The notes beneath the pieces were generated by a model that saw nothing but the letters and a program-made list of their open reading frames with translations, made no database searches and was not told the DNA's origin. Below are positions 58,375 through 64,000 of a stretch of DNA of 64,000 nucleotides, piece after piece. The translations under genes and the position numbers were made by a program. How positions within the stretch are numbered: the first letter of the stretch is position 1; every line of letters starts with the position of its first letter. The stretch is from Punctularia strigosozonata HHB-11173 SS5. Its lineage: Eukaryota; Basidiomycota; Agaricomycetes; Corticiales; Punctulariaceae. The stretch is from NCBI RefSeq assembly GCF_000264995.1, contig NW_006767433.1, positions 1,044,577 to 1,108,576 on the forward strand. Reading direction: 5' to 3'.

Positions 58375-59456
58375 TCATGATACGAGGCTGCCGAGGAAGG
58401 TGCGCAGACGCCCGCTGCTGCGCATGCTGCTGTCCGACTTGACCGAGCGGATGCTCGCGGCGCGCCCGGCGCCTCGGCGGTTCTTGGTGTCGCTGGTCGC
58501 GCCGGACAATGGCGGAGGCGGGGCGAGGGGGTACGGCCCGGAGATCGACGGGCGGCGCTCGGTGCCGGAGCGCGGTGGTGGCCTCGCCTTGGGCTTGGGC
58601 GACGTCAGCCGGGCGAGGCGCTTGAACAGCCCGGGCTTGGTCTTTTCGTCTTTCGGCGGCTCCTCGGGGACGAAGGAGGGATGGTGGTGGTGGTGGCGAT
58701 GGTGGGTGTGGTGGGCACCGGGCCGGGGACGGCGGCAGACGTTCAGGTCCGAGTCGGCCGAGTCCATCGGGTCGTCGGAGTACTCCTCGTCCTCGTACGC
58801 GTCGTAGTGGATCGTGGGCATGTCCACGAATTTGACCGAGTGCTGCGTGTGCTGGCGCCGGATCGCGGGGCACTGGTCGGTCCGGGAAAGGATCGAGCGC
58901 GGGATGGTCGCCTTGGTCTGCGAGGACGAGGCGGAGGCGCGGGAGAGGACGGAGGAGGGCCGACGGCGGACCGGGGCGGGGTCGGTGAGCATGATCCCGC
59001 TGTCGGTGTCGGAGAGGGGGGTCGAGTAGAGGGCGCCGGCGCGGCGCGTGGCGGTGCGGGACCAGTCTGGGGGCGGGCGGCTGTAGGACACGGAGATGGA
59101 GGAGGACGAGGAGGTGGACGCGATCGGCGTGGAAGCGAACACCGACGCTGGATACCGCGGCGGGGGCATGGTCGGATCGTAGGCCATGGCGGTGTCGTCG
59201 AGGATGTCCATGTCCTACGGAGAAAGAAATAAAAGGTCAGAGGCGGCGAAAGAGTGAATATATGCGGCGAGACATACCGGGATATCGTCTACCAACGTTG
59301 ATATTGGCGAGTCTTCGACGGAAGACCGACTCTGTATGCCATTATCAGCGACGCCACGCAGAGTAATAAATCAAAGGAGGCCCGTACGTTGGATTCTAGG
59401 GACGCTGTACGAAGGCGAGCATCGTACATGAAAGCAGAGCGGTTGACGCTTGACAT
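58375..59456 (-). CDS. Disordered Ser/Pro-rich protein of unknown function
   Basis: Three exons (59388-59456, 59278-59331, 58375-59214) splice in phase into 320 residues. I do not recognise a domain. The chain is rich in Ser, Pro, Thr and Arg and very likely disordered. Features seen: an acidic N-terminal stretch (S-S-V-E-D-S-P-I-S-T-L-V-D-D-I), a short motif that looks conserved in style (S-V-K-F-V-D-M-P-T-I-H-Y near residue 170), an acidic patch (E-D-E-E-Y-S-D-D), a His cluster near 210-220 (H-H-T-H-H-R-H-H-H-H-H), and a basic C-terminal helix (L-F-K-R-L-A-R-L). The S-V-K-F-V-D-M-P motif may be a docking site, which is inference. Introns are 56 and 63 nt. GC content of the large exon is clearly above its surroundings. 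Confidence 0.6.
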
Positions 59457-61981
59457 CGTACTTTCGCGGTCAACTCCACTGTCCAGTCGCCAACAGGTCA
59501 GGGTCCGAGTCACAGAGCGTGCCGAGGCGGAAGCTAACGGGGCTTACGATCAACGTTGGAGGGAGAGGAGACGGGGGAGGGGGGAGGACGGGGGAAGAGT
59601 TCAAGCCATCCTGCCGATCCGTGACCGACGCCGAGGTGTGTGGTACCCATGCGTGTCCTGTGCATGTTACGGTCCGGAAGATGCGTGTAGGCCACTCATT
59701 TCAAGACGCCGTTGAGCTCATGAGAGGCTGCGGAAGCTGGTGCCGTACAGAGCGCACATGTTGGGAACACGCCTTTGCCTCGTGGTGGCGATTGTCTCCG
59801 ACATTCCGGCGGGCTTGCCGTCACTGCTGGCTAACTACGGCACGCACATCGTCATGAAGGCCCTATGTATCTGATCAAGGAAGACCGAGGATTCCTACAG
59901 GGCTACTGAAACTTGATCCTATGGCTTCACAATGGATGCATGCTGATCACTTCGGGGGATAACAGTTTTGTATACATGGTGCACACTACGCCGGCTAGAA
60001 GCGCGCACAGAGTCGAACTCGGGTCTCGGGAAAGACGTCAGCAGAAACCAGGGTGAAACATGCGGAATTATTCGTATGGCTCGTCGTGGCCGGTGGATGA
60101 GAACGAAGCGGAACAGAATAAGACTCCATCAATTTGGACGAGGCCGGGTCTGAGCATATGTATGCACTTGTGTAACCACGAGCGGCGACGTGGCAGGCCT
60201 TCGCCCATTTCTTCGCCCTGATCCCGATCCTCGAGATATAATCAATCACGTCTCGGACGGTCATTATGCGGGCACACTAGCCCTTCTTTCTTGGCGGCGG
60301 TCCGGCGCCATTCCGGTCGGCGTCGTCGACAACGCTCAGCGCGACGAGATCCGAGAGGAGCGCAAGTTTGGATCCATATACATATGTCAGTCCGCAGGGT
60401 TTGATACGACTGCACCCGCGAATAGTTACTTTGAATGTAACACATTTCCTTTCGTATGTTCTTCCTGCCGACTAAACGCGCCGCAGTGATTCATGCCTTG
60501 TTTATGTATAGGCAAAGCTTCCGTGATGGGGTCCACGCTGATCGAGAGGGTACGGACATTGACAAGGTCTTCCAAGAACTTGCGACGCGACTTTGAAAGC
60601 AGAATAAATGTGCTCGAACGTATTGCAGGACCACTGGGTCAGAACGACGAGCAACATACAGGGCTCAGCATGTGCGTTGATTGCGTCTGCAGCGAAGGCG
60701 GTACGTTAGTCCAGGAGACGAGTGATGATTGCATCGTTCATACAGTCACAGACCTTGCCCTCGTCAGAGCAGTCGCGACCGCCCACGCAGAGGATTCGGA
60801 TAGCACGCATATACCATCGGCACCGCATGGTCCAGCCCGGTTCCGGGCAGCTCCTCCTTTGTTCCTCCTCTACCACTGTTATCCACCGAATCCTCCCCTT
60901 CCCTCTTTTCGGCAAGGAAGAAGGCCTGACCGACTCCATGCAGCGTGGACTCTGCGATTGTCAGACCAGCGCGACAGCTCCGGCGGTTGGACGCTGTTCC
61001 GCCATCGGATGCCCCCTCATCTACGGCGCGGGTAATTCGTGGTCGGAGCCCAACGAAGAAAGTGGAACACGGCACCCTATCTAGCGCCTCATAAACGTCA
61101 CGATCCCAAACCTCCGCCGACAACAGTGCCGATTCAGAAGGCCCAGGCAGTGGAATCAGACTTCGTGGATATGGATGTTGGCAATGAACATGAAACTCAC
61201 CCGGGCGACGCACATACGAATACGAGGATGCAGCAAGGACTGATTCAATCGTCGTGATACTGCCGTCAACAGGCGCACAAGAGAACGAAACCTTGTTGAG
61301 CGCAAATCACTCGGAAGTCATCCACGTACATACTATATCCCTTACGCCAGCCAATTCCAAGCGTACTAAAGACAGGCACGATACATCAGCAGACTCTCGT
61401 AGTTGCGCCCGTCTTGCTCGCCGACCCGCGGCGAAGATCAGCCGACAGCGGTTTAGTAGATCCTATAGTCCAATGCTCATCGCTCCGCGCTACTATGAAC
61501 CACACCACATAGGTGGGCAACTGTGGTGCACGCAGTTGTTGTGGCAGCCAGCTACGCAGAGCAAGCTTACGGAGGCGCCTGGCGTGCTGTATGTTCTAGT
61601 CACAACAAAGGTGGTTTGAGTTGACATTGACGTACAGGATGCACTCAACACTGTCTCGCGCGACGTTTCTTCCACGCATTTTCGGACGAACGAACGAACT
61701 GGACGAACGACGATTGGGTGTCTCACTAGCCTTTCCTCCATAATCCATGAAGCCTTTGGATATGTTCAAGAGGGATTACTGACATAGGCTCGTGATCCAC
61801 CACCAACACCACCACCAACACCACCACCATCACCACCACCACCACCACCACTCAACGCCACATGTCCGTTGATGTTGTCCATCGTCCCATAACTCACCTG
61901 GCCGCAGCGTTTTGAGCTACTGGCAGGGAGACTATCATAAGTACGTCCAAACTGAACGTCCTGAGCGTCGCGATATTCATC
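59457..61981. other. Intergenic stretch, no supported gene
   Basis: Many short frames on both strands, none with a domain. A plus-strand frame at 60493-61035 and a minus-strand frame at 60764-61213 overlap each other, so neither is favoured. The right end carries the CAC/CCA triplet repeat. Confidence 0.5.
61797..61851. repeat. CAC/ACC triplet microsatellite
   Basis: About 55 bp of imperfect CAC repeats with occasional CAA and CAT units. It creates a spurious poly-Gly reading frame on the minus strand. It lies about 130 bp upstream of the acyltransferase start. Confidence 0.9.
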
Positions 61982-63748
61982 ATGCCGGAAATTCATCAGA
62001 CTCCCAAAGGCATCCTGCTAGGATCTCACGAAGTTTCATCTGATGTGCATTGGGTGAAGCCCGTTGTACCTACCGTGCTCGGCGACCTCGACCAACTACC
62101 CGTTCCCGGAACGGATCTGATCTTTGCCAGCGTAAGCCCTAGATACATCCTCTATGTCTCAACGACCGATGCTGACACCGCGTTAGCTTGACGGAGGGTG
62201 GTTCTTCCCTGGACCTCTGGACTTCGAAATGCTCAAAAAGGCATTCGCCGCCACTCTCCATGACTATCCTCACGCTGCCGGCCGGCTTCGGTCTGACCCG
62301 AAAACTGGGAAATGGCACATTACCCTAACAAATTCCGCCGTTCCTATCACCTTCAATCGCACCTCAGTGGACCCCAGACCTGAAGTGGAGTTCATGCAAG
62401 AATGGCACCCTGATTTCCTAGACCAGCTCCCGTGGAGTTTTGCTCCCACCAGCAACAACGACGAACCACTGCTTAGATGTAAATACACCTATTGGGAAGC
62501 CACAAACGAGTCAAGCTTCGCCGCGAGCTGGTGCCATGGACTTGGTGCGACGATATTTTCCCCTGCCATTCGGTCATCGGTATGCTGACACCCGCCGTCA
62601 GGCGATGGCCTGGCGCTTTTCCAGTTTTGTGATAATTTGCACCACCATTACCTCGGCCTCCAACCTCGGATCATGCCAACTTTCGAAAAGTATACTGCGC
62701 AGCCGCCTACTCTCGAACGGCCTGCGTTGGTCGAAACAATCCCACTGGTCCCTCATCTGGCCATTGATTATGCACCGGAGCACTTCTTTGCTATGTACAC
62801 GCAGATGCTCGATAGCACCTGTCGAGTCGATTTACAGTTCACAAAGGATCAGTTGCAGAAGATGCGCGCCATGGCAGAGAGGCACGCCAGGGTCAAGATC
62901 AGCACGCAAGACGCTCTAGTGGCTTACTTGATTACTGTTCTTAACCGCACAGAGAGGGTTCCGGCCAGATGGCTCATGAACGTCGTCAACGTACGTTCGG
63001 AGGCCTCTTCTCCTTCGCTCGCATTGACCTTCGACTAGTACCGTGGGGTGAAGGCGGCACCTGGATTCGACTACACCCCCCCGCCCGTCACCTCTGCAGG
63101 CAACATCACCCTCACGAGCTTTTCCGATAAAATCCCTGAGGAAGCCAAGCTCGATCTCGGGTTCGTGTGCATTTTATGTGCCTACATGCTCTCTTATACT
63201 GAGGTTGCCCAATGCGACAGCTTGATCGCTACAGTCGTCCGCGACACTGTCACCAAGGTTCGCGATCCTGATTACTGCCGGCGGGTCGTAGCTATCTCCG
63301 AGGAGTTGTACACTCGCAGCTCGAACGCGAATCGTTGCCAGTGGTGGTTTCCATGGGAGGGCGGGGTGGCGGTCAATAACCTGTATCGGTATGTGAAGAC
63401 TGTTTGTTACCGCATCCCATGCGTTAATCATAGAACGTTAGCGCACCGGCGACCGATTGCCATTTCGGATATCCCGGCAAAGCGCGTTTCCATTCGTACG
63501 GGTCATTTGAGCGCTATTTCCGTATCTGGCCCGGTAACCCGACGAAGAACGCTCAAGGGGTTTGGGAGGCGAACAATGGTGCGTCGTGGTTGGGAGCCTC
63601 ATGATGACGACTGACTGACATGATGCATACAGGAAGTGCCCGAGTATTTTTCCGCATTAAGCATCAGCTCAAAGATAAGTTCCTGGAGACCGTAAAGGAC
63701 GATCTACGCCTTATGAAAGAGGAAGACATCCTGAAGGCGAAGATATAA
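61982..63748 (+). CDS. BAHD-type acyltransferase (transferase family)
   Basis: Seven exons (61982-62131, 62187-62544, 62602-62990, 63039-63160, 63221-63388, 63442-63578, 63633-63748) give 479 residues. BAHD-fold enzymes transfer acyl groups from CoA to alcohols or amines, in fungi mostly in secondary metabolism. The N-terminal half has L-D-G-G-W-F-F-P-G and Y-P-H-A-A-G-R-L-R. The catalytic H-x-x-x-D motif appears as H-G-L-G-D exactly across an intron (near residue 168), which the unspliced frame hides. The C-terminal half has M-N-V-V-N-Y-R-G, then D-C-H-F-G-Y-P-G-K-A-R-F in place of the plant D-F-G-W-G loop, and ends with a helical lysine-rich tail. Substrate unknown. No other biosynthetic gene lies in the window. 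One donor is GTTCGT. Confidence 0.82.
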
Positions 63749-64000
63749 AGCGATAGCACCCTGTCCCATTGAGTTGTGACTTTTCGCTTCATGTTTGGGT
63801 TTTCTTCCAGTTTTCCAGTGTATGCGGGAACATACCCGTCCGCTGTGGTGTTGATCCCAGGGTCCTCTGTTATCTCTCCCCTCATTATATATGTAGAATG
63901 GTGATGAAGCTGGGATACCGCCCTAGCGGCAAGTTGTATTAAGTCCTTGATATGCCATTGCGTCGGACCACTAGACCCAACGCGCGCTGCTAGGAGCCGT
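63749..64000. other. 3' flank of the acyltransferase gene
   Basis: Nothing recognisable before the window ends. Confidence 0.5.

Noticed and set aside
58681-59232. 183-codon plus-strand Val/Gly/Arg-rich ORF
   Set aside because: Shadow of the Ser/Pro-rich minus-strand gene, whose three-exon model keeps phase.
61766-61996. Minus-strand Gly-rich ORF
   Set aside because: Its Gly run is only the translated triplet microsatellite, and its start overlaps the acyltransferase start codon.

Overview
The window looks like nuclear DNA of an agaricomycete (mushroom or polypore type) basidiomycete. Genes are split by many short introns of about 46-70 nt, housekeeping genes are packed with 80-350 bp between them, and two families typical of Agaricomycetes are present: a Plavaka-type (KDZ) transposase with a DUF6532-like partner gene, and a MLKL-type four-helix-bundle protein. 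Most genes are visible only after splicing. I built the models below by joining exons at consensus splice sites and checking that reading phase is kept through every junction.

Layout. 1-7.7 kb is gene-poor. It holds a 673-bp Tc1-like inverted-repeat element and several loci sharing one short conserved last exon (A-[EQ]-[MT]-L-D-[ED]-D-[DN]-x-A-W-G plus a basic tail). A 256-N gap at 6592-6847 is flanked by the same 955 bp on both sides, which is best read as an unmerged contig overlap. 7.7-13.7 kb is an apparently intact Plavaka transposase (1,035 codons) divergent from a DUF6532-like gene (665 codons). 13.7-22.5 kb is mostly empty, apart from a small mitochondrial LEA-like gene, lipoyl(octanoyl) transferase and a fifth copy of the conserved last exon.

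22.6-30.6 kb is a dense block: MDV1 (mitochondrial fission WD40 adaptor), ATP11 (F1 assembly), an unknown membrane protein, the p23/SBA1 Hsp90 co-chaperone and a GPP/DOG-type HAD phosphatase. 30.8-32.3 kb is a 1.44-kb terminal-inverted-repeat element with a 5-bp target duplication. 33.2-36.6 kb carries a tandem pair of secreted paralogues. 36.9-54.4 kb runs PEX10, THR1 (homoserine kinase), FAL1/eIF4AIII, MGR2/ROMO1, SmE and a 3,471-codon cytoplasmic dynein heavy chain that starts at the linker and lacks the N-terminal tail. 54.7-57.5 kb holds a MLKL-like gene broken by one in-frame TGA, 58.4-59.5 kb a disordered protein, and 62.0-63.7 kb a BAHD-type acyltransferase.

Several genes serve mitochondria (LIP2, MDV1, ATP11, MGR2, the LEA-like protein). 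Divergent pairs with short shared promoters are common (MDV1/ATP11, membrane protein/SBA1, FAL1/MGR2, SmE/dynein). The least explained signals are the repeated last-exon family, the tail-less dynein heavy chain, and the nonsense-interrupted MLKL-like gene.
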